Positions 37,125 to 46,086 of a DNA stretch of 64,000 nucleotides are shown one piece after another. The position numbers were made by a program, and so were the translations under genes. Under the pieces are notes generated by a model that was given only the letters and a program-made list of their open reading frames with translations, was not told where the DNA came from and did not search any database. The stretch covers positions 1,760,626 to 1,824,625 of the forward strand of contig FLTS01000001.1 of NCBI GenBank assembly GCA_900078405.1. The letters are read 5' to 3'. How positions within the stretch are numbered: the stretch's first letter is position 1; each line of letters opens with the position of its first letter. The DNA comes from an uncultured Stenotrophomonas sp. Its GTDB lineage: Bacteria > Pseudomonadota > Gammaproteobacteria > Xanthomonadales > Xanthomonadaceae.

Positions 37125-38452
37125 CGATGCACTCCGCAACCACACCCGCACCCAAGCGCCACCGTGGCTTCTCGCTGCTGGAGCTCACCGTGGCCCTGGT
37201 GATCCTGGGCATCATCGGCATCCTGCTGGTGCGCTGGATACAACTGCAGTCCAGCGAGCACCAACAGGTCGTCCAACGCGAGCTGCTGCAACGCGCCGAT
37301 GACGCGGTAATGGGCTTTGCCGCCATCCAGTCACGCCTGCCCTGCCCCGACACCGACGCCGACGGCCGCGAGGACTGCGGCGGCGGCCAGGCCGTGGGCC
37401 AGTTGCCCTATGCCAGCATCGGCCTGCCCGACCGCCGCGCCGCCACCATCCGCTATGGCGTACTGCGCCGGAACGACACCCTCACCATCCCGGAATGGGA
37501 CGACAAGACCTCCGAGAAGACCGTGGAAGCGGACCTGGCTCAGGCCGCCAACCGCGCCCAGACCCTGCAGGTGATTGCCAATTCCAAGGACATCCAGGCC
37601 GCGGCAACAGTCCGTTTCAACGACAATTGCGCCCACCTGCCGGCTACCGGGGTTACCTGCGAGGACCTGCCGCAACTGCGCGACAATGGCCTTGATTTCT
37701 GCGAAGCCATCCGCGATGCCTCGCTGCTGCCGGCCAGCGCCGACTTCCTGCACACCCGGCACGAGGATGCACCCGGCCTGATGGCCGGCAACGTCGCCTA
37801 CGCACTGGCAATGACCGACCGCCTGTCACCGGCACCCGAACACACGGGTACTTCGCTGGCCTTCCATTCGCCGCGCCAGCCCTCGTCCAGCGACTACCAC
37901 GACAAGGTCCGCGCCATCGGGCTGGAACAGCTCTGGACCCGGCTGCGCTGTGGCGAGAGCTATGGCGCCGCCCTCTACGCCCATGCCAACGTGGCCGCGG
38001 CCGCGCGCCTGGCCACCCCCGCCATGCACGACTACCAGGAACAGCTGGCAATCATGCTCGACCTGGCGGAAGCCAACGTCAAAAGCGCCGATGCCGGCCT
38101 GGTCACCGCAGCCGGGCAAATCACCAGCGCCACCGCCGGCATATTCGACACCATTGCCGAGACGATCGGCACCTTGGGCGCATGGAATTGGCGCGTGGCG
38201 GTAGCCACCGGCGGTCTCGCCTCGGCGGTGGGCGGCATGATTGCTGCCGGAGTGATGAAAGGCCTCTCCGACACTTACGCGACCTCCTCCAAGGAACTGC
38301 TGGAAGAGTTCTCCAAGACCCAGAACTACCCCGGCCTTGCCGGCGGACTGGAGGAAGCCATCACCGTCGATGCCCGGCGCGCGGACATGCTTGGGCTGTA
38401 CCCCGACAAGACGGTGCGCGATACCGCCAGCCAGTTCGATTATTCGAACTGA
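37121..38452 (+). CDS. Large prepilin with hydrophobic C-terminal module, 443 aa
   Basis: Leader MTMHSATTPAPKRHRG, then FSLLELTVALVILGIIGILL with Glu5. The core contains RLPCPDTDADG, GQLPYASIGLP, IRYGVL, NGLDFC and YHDKVRAIGLEQLWTRLRCG. A helical linker (HDYQEQLAIMLDLAEANVKS) leads to a hydrophobic module at about residues 325-390 (VTAAGQITSATAGIFDTIA, then VATGGLASAVGGMIAAGV); its AAGQIT start matches SAGQIT in the giant prepilin. A short polar tail ends the protein. It is the last gene of the pilus operon. An imperfect hairpin follows at about 38460-38490 but without a U-tract. Confidence 0.82.
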   Translation: MTMHSATTPAPKRHRGFSLLELTVALVILGIIGILLVRWIQLQSSEHQQVVQRELLQRADDAVMGFAAIQSRLPCPDTDADGREDCGGGQAVGQLPYASIGLPDRRAATIRYGVLRRNDTLTIPEWDDKTSEKTVEADLAQAANRAQTLQVIANSKDIQAAATVRFNDNCAHLPATGVTCEDLPQLRDNGLDFCEAIRDASLLPASADFLHTRHEDAPGLMAGNVAYALAMTDRLSPAPEHTGTSLAFHSPRQPSSSDYHDKVRAIGLEQLWTRLRCGESYGAALYAHANVAAAARLATPAMHDYQEQLAIMLDLAEANVKSADAGLVTAAGQITSATAGIFDTIAETIGTLGAWNWRVAVATGGLASAVGGMIAAGVMKGLSDTYATSSKELLEEFSKTQNYPGLAGGLEEAITVDARRADMLGLYPDKTVRDTASQFDYSN

Positions 38453-38504
38453 CACGCATCCCAAGGTGCCTGCCATGACGGCAACTTGGGGGGCGGAAGT
38501 AGAG

Positions 38505-38574
38505 GTAGGTGCCGTGCTTGCCCGGCATGGGAGTTCACCGCGGAGGCTTCATGCGGGGCAAGCCCCGCATCTAC
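38505..38574. repeat. Paired REP-like element with GTAG bases
   Basis: GTAGGTGCCGTGCTTGCCC and, inverted, ATGCGGGGCAAGCCCCGCAT followed by CTAC, separated by GAGGCTTC-like sequence. It lies between the convergent pilus operon and the BTAD gene. The design matches SMAG-type REPs of Stenotrophomonas. Confidence 0.75.
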
Positions 38575-38653
38575 GAGGAGCCGGCGTTCCATCGTGGATG
38601 TCAGGTTTGTCCGGCACTGTTTCACTCAGGGGCTACGGCACCACGGGCAACTC

Positions 38654-39460
38654 CTACGCCGCCATGCCCGCCCACAGCTGGTTCATGCGCGCGGCACGCA
38701 GCGGCGGCGGTGCGGAAAAACGGGGGGCTTGCTGCTCGATCTCCGCGGCCAGCGCGCGCGTTGCCGCCTGCGGCTCCACGTCCAGCTCGCGCCGCAGGTG
38801 GTCTTCCAGCATGCGGTAGCACTCCAGTGCGACGCCCGGCTTGCCCATCTGCTGGTACAGGCGCATCAACCCGCGCTGCCCCGCCTCGTCCCAGCGGTCC
38901 AGCGCCACCTGCCGGTGGCCCAGGCGCACGGCCAACCCCAGGTCGCCGCTGGCCGCCGCGTCGTCGCGGCGGCGTTCCAATGCCCCCAGCAGGCGCCGCC
39001 ACGTCCACGAGCGGACGCCCAGCAGCCATTCGCCGAAATCGTCGCAATGGTCCAGCACGATGCCGTCCAGCAATTCACCGGCGTCGAGCAGCCAGTCGGC
39101 CTCGGCACCGCCGCTTTCCAGCAGGTCGATGTCCAGCAGCCCGTGCGAGGCTTGCGGGCACAGCCGCACGGTTTCGCGATCCACCAGCAGCACGCCCTCA
39201 CCCACTGCGGCGTGCAGCGCCTGGTTCAGGTCACGCAGCACTTGCCGCAGGTTGGTCAAGGCTGCCTGCTGCTCCAGTTCGGGCCACAGCATGGCCGCGA
39301 TCTGGCTGCGCCGGTGGGTGCGCGTGCGCTCCACCGCCAGGTAGGCCAGCAGGGCCCAGCCCTTGCGGTAGGCCAGCCGCTGCGACCGGTCGTCGTCGCC
39401 GATGCGGCATTCGCCCAGCAGGCGGATCAGCGGCGGCCGGTTGCCGATCCAGGCGTTCAT
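38654..39460 (-). CDS. SARP-like regulator with winged helix and BTAD domain
   Basis: A 268-residue protein. The first 95 residues have the winged-helix pattern of the SARP/OmpR class (LIRLLGECRIG, KGWALLAYLAVERTRTHRRS, IAAMLWPE, ALTNLRQVLRDLNQAL). Residues about 120-255 form a bacterial transcriptional activator domain built of TPR-like helices (LLGVRSWTWRRLLGALERR, LGLAVRLGHRQVALD, MRLYQQMGKPGVALECYRMLEDHL in part). The start at 39460 has GGAG nine bases upstream; a longer open frame up to 39538 is possible. It is convergent with the pilus operon and stands alone; its targets are unknown. Confidence 0.82.
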   Translation of the reverse strand: MNAWIGNRPPLIRLLGECRIGDDDRSQRLAYRKGWALLAYLAVERTRTHRRSQIAAMLWPELEQQAALTNLRQVLRDLNQALHAAVGEGVLLVDRETVRLCPQASHGLLDIDLLESGGAEADWLLDAGELLDGIVLDHCDDFGEWLLGVRSWTWRRLLGALERRRDDAAASGDLGLAVRLGHRQVALDRWDEAGQRGLMRLYQQMGKPGVALECYRMLEDHLRRELDVEPQAATRALAAEIEQQAPRFSAPPPLRAARMNQLWAGMAA

Positions 39461-39650
39461 CGCCGCTGCTCCGGCAAGAGGGCAGGACGGTGCGTGTTTT
39501 CGGTCCGCGGCAGGCGGACAAGACGACGGCTCATGCATTTCCCCGGCAGATGGATGGACGGCGCCCTGATTCCCCGGCGCTTACCTACCCAATCGTGAAA
39601 AGCGGCCGAATCCGATCACCCGATCACACTTTTTTTCAAACGTGCCGTAT

Positions 39651-40757
39651 TCAGATTTTCAGATAGATCCGCCGCCGGTCCAGCCAGGCCATCGGCAGCC
39701 ACCACAGCGCGACGAAGGCCAGCGCCATCGCCAACGAGGCGGTTTCGGCACTGGCCAGCGGGCTGATCCAGCGGTCGAACACCTGCGCGTACAGCCAGCC
39801 CCAACTGCCGGTGCCCAGCATCGCCAGCACCATGACGCCGGAGCCGGCATAGGCGGTGATGGCGTTGACGCCGAAGCGCCGGCCCAGTGCCGGCCAGCCA
39901 TTGCGGTCTACCAGCCGGTGCGCCAGCCACAGCGCGGCATAGGCCCAGCCGGCCGTCCACAGCACGTAGGACGGCGTCCACAGGTTCTTGTTGATCGGCA
40001 GCCAGTGCGACCACACACCGCCGGCAACCAGCAGCACAATGGCCGCTGCCAGCAGCCGCAGCGGGCGGCAGCTGCGCAGCAGCACACCGGCATGCAGGCC
40101 GAACAGGGTCGAGGCCAGCGCCCCCAGCGTGGACAGCAGGCCTTCCGGGTCGTGCCCCAGCCCGGTGGCGGCGTCGTACTGGTAGAGCAACGGGCCGAGC
40201 AGGGCGGTATCCACACGGCTGGGCAGGTTGTGCCACGGCGACGCCCCAGCGGCCGCCAGCAGCGCGGCGCACAACCCCAGCTAACCACCCAGCAGCAGGC
40301 CGATACACAGCCACTGCATGCGTGCGGACAGCCAGATGGCCACCATGCCGGCGATGGCGAAGCACAGGCCGATGCGCTGCAGCACGCCCCACGGCCGGTA
40401 ATGCGGCAAATCCAGCCACCACCATGCCAGCAGGTGCAGCAACAGCCCCAGGCCGAGGATGCGCAGGGCCCGCACCAGCACGGTGCGGGTGAGTGCAGTG
40501 CGATCCCTACCTTGTTCGACCCGCGGCACCACGCCCAGCCCGATCGACACGCCGACGATCACCAGGAAGAACGGGAAGATCAGGTCGGTGGGCGTGCAGC
40601 CGTTCCACTGCGCATGCTCCAGCGGCGCGAACACATGGCTCCAGGTGCCGGGGTTGTTGACCAGCAGCATCGCCGCGACGGTGATGCCGCGCAGCGCATC
40701 GACCGAGGCGTAGCGCGTGGGTGTGGTGCGAACGGATTGGGAACCTGTCATTGCCAT
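39651..40757 (-). pseudogene. nagX: nagX-like transmembrane N-acetyltransferase gene interrupted by an in-frame amber codon
   Basis: The homologue would be a polytopic inner-membrane protein of about 368 residues, related to heparan-alpha-glucosaminide N-acetyltransferase and the NagX proteins found with bacterial GlcNAc genes. The first part (40757 to 40284, 158 residues) contains RYASVDALRGITVAAMLLVNNPG and CTPTDLIFPFFLVIVGVSI. It ends ...LLLGG, then TAG at 40281-40283. The same frame continues without shift for 209 more codons (LGLCAALLAAAGASPW, NLWTPSYVLWTAGWAYAALW) to the proper stop at 39651. A single base change (TGG to TAG would fit, since related proteins often have Trp or Tyr here) explains the break. 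The part after the stop holds the conserved NLWTPSYVL motif, so the truncated product is probably inactive. It lies downstream of nagA. Confidence 0.85.
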
Positions 40758-40779
40758 TGTCCCGCGCGATGAGTGTCAG

Positions 40780-40830
<51 letters not shown>

Positions 40831-41257
40831 CGGTGATTTTGCCTTTCGGCGTTTGACTTCCCTGCCGTAGAGCGAGCCGAGCACCGCAGTGGAACGAGGG
40901 GCGAAGAGGCGCACGTGTCTGAGCGAAGCGAGTTGTGCGCCGCCCCCTCGTTCCGCGAGGAGCGCAGGGGACCGGCGGGCGTAGCCCGACGGATCGCGTC
41001 CCGGCTGTGTTTTCTTTTGGTTACTTTTCTTTGCACAAGCAAAGAAAAGTGACTCGCTCCTGCGAAGCAGGAGTGAAAGCCTTTGCTTTTCCTGTCAACC
41101 CAACATCGGGAACATCAGGACTTCGCCGCCCCTCACCCCAACCCCCGCTCCGCGCCCCGGCCCACGCCAGCGGCGTGGGCACTCGAAGGCACGCGCGCCA
41201 GTGGTGCGCAAACCGTGCCTTCTCGCCCCAAAGGGAGAGGGACTTTCAAGCAAAAGC
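40831..41257. repeat. Repeat-rich gap between nagX and nagA
   Basis: No gene is seen. The stretch holds several inverted repeats: a long imperfect hairpin at 40891-40954 (GGAACGAGGGGCGAAGAGGC with its near complement), a perfect 12-base-pair hairpin at 41023-41050 (ACTTTTCTTTGC, loop ACAA), CTCCTGC/GCAGGAG at 41057-41073, and CCCACGCC/GGCGTGGG near 41160. The CCCCTCACCCCAACCCC and GGGAGAGGGACTTT segments resemble dispersed intergenic repeats common in Proteobacteria. It may separate nagX from the nag operon transcriptionally. Confidence 0.65.
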
Positions 41258-42397
41258 TCAATCCTGCTGGCCCGCGATCCAGGTGGCCTGCACCTGCAGC
41301 GCCTCGTCCAGCAGCACGAAATCCGCCTGATATCCCTCCTCGATGCGCCCGTAGCGATCATCCAGCCGCAGGAACTGCGCCGGATACGTCGACGCCATCC
41401 GCGCCGCCTCCGCCAGCGGCAGGCCCAGCAGGTTGACCGTATTGCGCACCGCCGTGGCCATGTCCAGCGCCGAACCGGCCAGCGAACCGGCCGCATTGCG
41501 CACCACACCATCCACCGCGGTGATGACCTCGCCATACAGCTCGAACGAAGGATCGTCCGCGCCCACCATCGGCATCGCGTCGGTCACCAGCAGCACCTTG
41601 CCGCGCGGTTTGGCCGCCAGCGCCACCCGCAGGCTGGCCGGGTGCACGTGCACGCCATCGACGATCACCCCGACCCAGCTGCCCGCATCCTCCAGCGCCG
41701 CGCCGACCACGCCGGGCTCGCGCCCCTGCAGCGGCGTCATCGCGTTGTAGAGATGGGTGAAGCCGGTGATGCCGGCATCCAGCCCGGCGCGGGTTTCCTC
41801 GTAGGTGCCGGCGGTGTGCCCGGCGCAGACGATGGCACCATTGCCGACCATCGCGGCGATGGTCGGCACCGGCACCCGTTCCGGTGCCAGCGTGATCAGG
41901 GTGACGCCGTTGTCGAGCGAAGTGACCATCGCCACCTCCTCCGCCCCCGGCACGCGGAACTTGCCGGCGTCATGCGTGCCCTTGCGTGCCGGCGCGATGT
42001 ACGGCCCTTCCAGATGGATGCCGAGGATGCCCGGCACGCCGTCGGCAATGGCCTGGCGCACCGCGGCAATGGCCTTTTCCATCACCGCCGCGTCGTCGCT
42101 GATCAGCGTCGGCAGCATGCCGGTGGTGCCGTAACGGCGGTGGCCGCGCATCATCGTGCGCAGCGCGTCCACGTCCGGGGTGTTGTTGAGCAGTGCGCCG
42201 CCGCCGCCATTGACCTGCACGTCGATGAAGCCGGGCAGCAGCCAGCCACCGCCGAGGTCGTGGTGCGGCAGGCCCGCTGGCAATGCCGCTTCCGGCAACA
42301 GCCTGGCAATCTTGCCATCCTGCACGCACACGGCAATGCCGGACTGGAAATCGTCGTCGGTCAGGACGCGGGCGTTGGTCAATGCGTAACTGGTCAT
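41258..42397 (-). CDS. nagA: N-acetylglucosamine-6-phosphate deacetylase
   Basis: Removes the acetyl group from GlcNAc-6-phosphate, giving glucosamine-6-phosphate and acetate. The 379-residue protein has the amidohydrolase layout: PGFIDVQVNGGGG near the N-terminus, HLEGPYI with the metal-binding Glu, CAGHTAGTYEE and FTHLYNAMTPL with metal-binding His residues, DGVHVHP for substrate contact, and LVTDAM with the catalytic Asp. The start at 42397 (MTSYALTNARVL) follows GGAAAA; the longer frame upstream crosses a hairpin and a REP element. It lies 198 bases downstream of nagB-II, in the same direction, with repeat elements in the gap. Confidence 0.95.
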   Translation of the reverse strand: MTSYALTNARVLTDDDFQSGIAVCVQDGKIARLLPEAALPAGLPHHDLGGGWLLPGFIDVQVNGGGGALLNNTPDVDALRTMMRGHRRYGTTGMLPTLISDDAAVMEKAIAAVRQAIADGVPGILGIHLEGPYIAPARKGTHDAGKFRVPGAEEVAMVTSLDNGVTLITLAPERVPVPTIAAMVGNGAIVCAGHTAGTYEETRAGLDAGITGFTHLYNAMTPLQGREPGVVGAALEDAGSWVGVIVDGVHVHPASLRVALAAKPRGKVLLVTDAMPMVGADDPSFELYGEVITAVDGVVRNAAGSLAGSALDMATAVRNTVNLLGLPLAEAARMASTYPAQFLRLDDRYGRIEEGYQADFVLLDEALQVQATWIAGQQD

Positions 42398-42431
42398 TTT
42401 TCCGGTTTCCCTGCTGCTGGAGTTTGGTCGC

Positions 42432-42493
42432 AGGTCGGGGTTACACCCCCGACACCGGCACTCCCCCGAACGTCGGGGGCGTAACCCCGACCT
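42432..42493. repeat. Long imperfect inverted repeat between nagB-II and nagA
   Basis: AGGTCGGGGTTAC pairs with GTAACCCCGACCT, and an inner ACCCCCGAC pairs with GTCGGGGGC. It may work as a processing site or partial terminator between the two nag genes. No U-tract is present. Confidence 0.7.
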
Positions 42494-42527
42494 ACCTGCT
42501 GCCAATATGCGTTCCTGCGAAGGCCCC

Positions 42528-42551
42528 GTGCCGGGCAAGCCCGGCACCTAC
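42528..42551. repeat. Single REP-like hairpin
   Basis: GTGCCGGGCAAGCCCGGCAC followed by CTAC, the complement of the GTAG base seen in the other REP elements of this window. Lies just after nagB-II. Confidence 0.65.
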
Positions 42552-42595
42552 GAGGAACCTCATCCCTTCTTCCCACTGGAAGAAGGAAAAAATCG

Positions 42596-43621
42596 TCAAA
42601 CCGTTTCGGTCACCTTGTTCAAGTGCGGCGGCAAATCCGGGTTGAAGCCACGACGCAGCGCCAGTGCGTTGATCGCGCGGTAGAAGCTCTGCACCGTCAA
42701 CAGCGGCGCGCACAGCGGGTGCGGCGCGGTGGCCACCGGCAGGTTGCCGCCCTCCCCGGCCAGCCACACCCGAGCGCCGCGGGCGGCGAATTCATCGGCC
42801 AGCGCGCGGGTGCCGGCGCCGGTTTCGTCGGGCTGGGCGAAGGCCAGCACCGGGAAATCCTTGCCCACCAGCGCCATCGGGCCGTGCTTCACTTCCGCCG
42901 AGCTGTAGCCCTCGGCGTGCAGGCCGCAGGTTTCCTTGAACTTCAACGCCGCTTCCTGCGCGGCGGCCAGGCCGGGGCCGCGGCCGACCACGAACAGGTT
43001 GTGGGCCTCGACCAGCCCGTCGGTCACCGCGCTCCAGTCGCATTCCCACGCCTGCGACAGCGCCTCCGGCAATGCGTCGAGCGCGGCGACCAGCGCCGGG
43101 TCGTTCCGCCAGTAGGCGCCCAACTGCAGGATGGCCGCCAGCGAGGCCAGGTAGCTCTTGGTCGCGGCCACGCTGCGCTCGGCGCCGGCGGCCATCGGGA
43201 TCACCGTGTCGGCCAGTTGCGCCAGCGGCGAATCCTCGACGTTGACCAGTGCCACCACACGCGCGCCTGCAGCCTTGGCGGCCTCGGCGTTGCGCAGCAG
43301 GTCCGGGCTCTTGCCCGACTGCGAGATCACCAGGTACAGCGCCCCCTGCAGCTGCTGTGAGGCTTCATAGACCGAACCGACGGACGGCGACGCCGACGCG
43401 GTGACCAGCCCGAGCTGGGTCTCGAACAGGTACTTGGCGTAGGTGGCGGCATGGTCCGAACTGCCGCGCGCACAGGTCACCACGAACGGCGGCGGGTTCT
43501 GCCGCAGGTCGGCGGCCAGCGCCTGCACCACCTCGCGGTTGCGCGCGTACTGGGCGGCGATGACGGCGGCACTGGAGGCCGCTTCGTTGAACATCAGGGT
43601 TTCGGTCTCGCTGGGCAACAT
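42596..43621 (-). CDS. nagB-II: Glucosamine-6-phosphate deaminase, NagB-II (SIS) type
   Basis: Converts glucosamine-6-phosphate to fructose-6-phosphate and ammonia. The 341-residue protein has two sugar-isomerase (SIS) domains, unlike the classical NagB fold, and resembles the isomerase half of GlmS. Visible motifs are TCARGSSDHAATYAKYLFE, VISQSGKSPDLLRNAEAAK, ERSVAATKSYLASLAAI, then KETCGLHAEGYSSAEVKHGP and a C-terminal RGFNPDLPPHLNKVTETV. The SIS-type deaminase is the usual form in Xanthomonas and Shewanella GlcNAc pathways. It begins five bases after the nagR stop, so both are on one transcript. An internal ATG at 43594 is a less likely start. Confidence 0.94.
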   Translation of the reverse strand: MLPSETETLMFNEAASSAAVIAAQYARNREVVQALAADLRQNPPPFVVTCARGSSDHAATYAKYLFETQLGLVTASASPSVGSVYEASQQLQGALYLVISQSGKSPDLLRNAEAAKAAGARVVALVNVEDSPLAQLADTVIPMAAGAERSVAATKSYLASLAAILQLGAYWRNDPALVAALDALPEALSQAWECDWSAVTDGLVEAHNLFVVGRGPGLAAAQEAALKFKETCGLHAEGYSSAEVKHGPMALVGKDFPVLAFAQPDETGAGTRALADEFAARGARVWLAGEGGNLPVATAPHPLCAPLLTVQSFYRAINALALRRGFNPDLPPHLNKVTETV

Positions 43622-43625
43622 GGTT

Positions 43626-44702
43626 CTACTCGGAAAGATCGGGGGAGGAAGTCGGTGGCCGCAACGGCTGCTGGCGCAGCGGCGCGGTGGAGCCCCGCAC
43701 CACCAGCTGCGGCACGAAACCCTGGTTCTGCAGTTGCATCGGGTTGTCGTCGTAGGCGTCGGTGCGCAACTGGTTGATCAGCAGCCGCGCGGCATGGCGG
43801 GCGATGTCGCCGGTGGCCTGCTTGGCGGTGGTCAGCGGCGGCCACGACTGGCGCGAGAACGGGCTGTCCTCGAAGCCGGCGATGGACAGGTCGTAGGGCA
43901 CGTTCAGGCCGACCGAATTGGCCGCGGCCAGCACGCCGGCGGCGATTTCGTCGTTGGAGCCGAAGATGGCGGTGGGCGGCTCGCGCAGCGCCAGCAGACG
44001 GCGCGCACCGCGGAAACCGTCGTCGAAGGTGTAGTCACCCGGCACCACCAGGTGCTTGTCCAGCGCGATGCCGTAGTCCTTCAGCGCCGCCTCGTAGCCG
44101 GCATGGCGCTCGCCGCTGGAACGGTGCTCCGGCCCGCCCCACAGGAAGCCGATGCGCTGGTGGCCGAGCTGGATCAGATGCTCGGTGATCTCGTAGGCGG
44201 CATCGCGGTCGTCGACGAACACGCAGGGGCCGTCGTCCGGATCCTCGGTGGCGGCAATGATCCGCACGGTCTTGATCCCGCGCGCGGTGAGCGCGGCCAC
44301 CAGCTCCAGGCGCTCGGACATCGGTGCGGTCAGCACCAGCCCGGCCAACCGCGAGCGCTGCACCCAGTCGGCCAGTTCCTCGGCCAGCATCGGCGAGGTT
44401 GCGTCGCAGGGGTGGATCTGCAGACCGAAGCCGGTTTCGCGGCAGGCCGACAGCACACCGTTCTGCACGCCGATGATGTGGTACGGGTTGGGGTTGTCGT
44501 ACACCAGCCCGATCACGAAGGACGTATTGCTGCGCAGGTTGCGCGCCGACGGGTCCGGCTCGTAGTCCAGCTCGGCCACCGCGCGCAGTACGCGCGCACG
44601 GGTGGCCTGCATCACCGAAGGCTCGTTGTTGATGACCCGCGATACCGTCTTGAGCGACACCTTGGCGCGCTCGGCGACGTCCTTGATGGTGGGTCTGCGC
44701 AT
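43626..44702 (-). CDS. nagR: LacI-family repressor of GlcNAc genes
   Basis: A 358-residue regulator. The N-terminal helix-turn-helix and hinge read RRPTIKDVAERAKVSLKTVSRV, then VMQATRARVLRAVAELDYEP and PSARNLRS. The rest is the periplasmic-binding-protein-like effector domain (FVIGLVYDNPNPYHIIGVQNG, PTAIFGSNDEIAAGVL, SIAGFEDSPFS). In Xanthomonas campestris a LacI-type NagR represses GlcNAc uptake and catabolism genes. The start at 44702 gives the standard LacI N-terminus and has AGGAAA upstream. It is encoded between nagP and nagB-II, and candidate operators lie before nagP and before both kinase genes. The true inducer (GlcNAc-6-phosphate or another intermediate) cannot be seen here. Confidence 0.93.
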   Translation of the reverse strand: MRRPTIKDVAERAKVSLKTVSRVINNEPSVMQATRARVLRAVAELDYEPDPSARNLRSNTSFVIGLVYDNPNPYHIIGVQNGVLSACRETGFGLQIHPCDATSPMLAEELADWVQRSRLAGLVLTAPMSERLELVAALTARGIKTVRIIAATEDPDDGPCVFVDDRDAAYEITEHLIQLGHQRIGFLWGGPEHRSSGERHAGYEAALKDYGIALDKHLVVPGDYTFDDGFRGARRLLALREPPTAIFGSNDEIAAGVLAAANSVGLNVPYDLSIAGFEDSPFSRQSWPPLTTAKQATGDIARHAARLLINQLRTDAYDDNPMQLQNQGFVPQLVVRGSTAPLRQQPLRPPTSSPDLSE

Positions 44703-44745
44703 ACCTGTTTCCTGCCTGGCTGGGATGGCCGCCATGATGCTCGAT

Positions 44746-46035
44746 TCAGCCACCGTGCGCGCGCCCCGCCCGCTGCCCGGCCACGGCGAAGAACAGGATG
44801 TACAGGTAGCACGGCACCATCAGCGCGGCGAACACCAGCTGGAACTGCTCCGGGTACTGGTGCTTGAGCAGCGCGAACAGCTGCGGAATGATCGCGCCGC
44901 CGGCAATGCCCATCACCAGCAGCGCCGAGCCGGTCTGGGTGAAACGACCCAGGCCGCGGATCGCCAGCGGGAAGATCGCCGGCCACATCATCGCGTTGGC
45001 GAAACCCAGCGCGGCGACGAAGCCCACCGACACGTAATCGCGGGTGACGTAGGCGCCTACGCAGAACAGCACGCCCAGCGCCGCCGACACCGCCAGCCAG
45101 CGTTCCTGCGAAACGAAGCGCGGGATCAGCACCAGCCCGACCAGGTAACCGACCAGCATCGCCGTCAGCGTGTAGGAGGTGAACAGCTTGGTGCTATCCA
45201 GCGGCAGGCCGAAACCGTTGCCGTAGGTGCCGATGGCGTCGCCGGCCATCACTTCCGCACCGACGTACAGGAACAGGCACAGCACGCCCAGCCACAGGTG
45301 CGGGAACTGGAAGATGCTGCGCTTGTCGGCGCTGCCGTCGGCGCCGCCGGCATTGGCCTCGGCCGCGCGTACTTCCGGCAGCGGCGAGAACAGCACGCCG
45401 ACGGCCACCACCAGCAGCACGCCGGCGATGACCATGTACGGGGCGTGGATCTTGGCGGCGAAGTCGTTGAGCAACTGCGTCCGGGTCGCCGCATCGGCGG
45501 CCTGCACCTGCGCGTCGAGGTCGCCGATGCCATGCAGCACCAGCGAACCGATCACGATCGGCGCGAGTATGCCGGCGACTTTGTTGCAGATGCCCATCAG
45601 CGCGATGCGCTGGGCCGCGCCCTCGATCGGGCCGAGGATGGAGATGTACGGGTTCACCGCCGTCTGCAGCAGCGCCATGCCGCCGCCGATCACGAACAGG
45701 CCACCCAGTGCACCGGCGAACCAGCGTTGCGTGGCGAACTGGCCGAACAGCAGCGCGCCCACCGCCATCACCGCCAGGCTCAGCGCCAGGCCCTTCTTCA
45801 TGCCGGTGCGTTCGAGGATCCACGAGGCCGGCAGCGCGAGGAAGAAATACGACAGGTAGAACACCATCAGCACGAGGAAGGCCGATACCTCGCTGACCTC
45901 GAAGGCCAGTTTGACGAAGGCGATCAGCGGGCCGTTGATCCAGGTACAGAAGCCGAGGATGAAGAACAGTCCACCGACGATGGCGATGGACGAAGCCATG
46001 CCGGCGCGCGGCGTGGAAACGGGAACAGCGGACAT
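44746..46035 (-). CDS. nagP: N-acetylglucosamine inner-membrane permease, MFS (FucP/GluP type)
   Basis: Imports GlcNAc across the inner membrane with protons. The 429-residue protein has about 12 transmembrane helices and the family landmarks ILGFCTWINGPLIAFVKLAF, LSYFFLALPASWILERTGMK, GGGMALLQTAVNPYISILGP, and FANAMMWPAIFPLAIRGLG. The start at 46035 has GGAG seven bases upstream. It is the first gene of the minus-strand nag operon, 43 bases before nagR. Two candidate NagR operators lie 50-100 bases upstream. Earlier in-frame codons are ignored because they lie within the operator region. Confidence 0.94.
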   Translation of the reverse strand: MSAVPVSTPRAGMASSIAIVGGLFFILGFCTWINGPLIAFVKLAFEVSEVSAFLVLMVFYLSYFFLALPASWILERTGMKKGLALSLAVMAVGALLFGQFATQRWFAGALGGLFVIGGGMALLQTAVNPYISILGPIEGAAQRIALMGICNKVAGILAPIVIGSLVLHGIGDLDAQVQAADAATRTQLLNDFAAKIHAPYMVIAGVLLVVAVGVLFSPLPEVRAAEANAGGADGSADKRSIFQFPHLWLGVLCLFLYVGAEVMAGDAIGTYGNGFGLPLDSTKLFTSYTLTAMLVGYLVGLVLIPRFVSQERWLAVSAALGVLFCVGAYVTRDYVSVGFVAALGFANAMMWPAIFPLAIRGLGRFTQTGSALLVMGIAGGAIIPQLFALLKHQYPEQFQLVFAALMVPCYLYILFFAVAGQRAGRAHGG

Positions 46036-46086
46036 GGAAAAGCTCCTGCAGCGTGTGAGGGGCGGCTCGCGCCGGTCATGCAACTG

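Noticed and set aside
20514..38452. The pilus operon as a general type II secretion system
   Set aside because: The secretin is followed by MshN-, MshM-, MshE- and MshG-like genes in the MSHA order, the ATPase has the tandem MshEN motif, and there is no GspD N-domain series; a pilus is the better reading, although a secretion role cannot be excluded.
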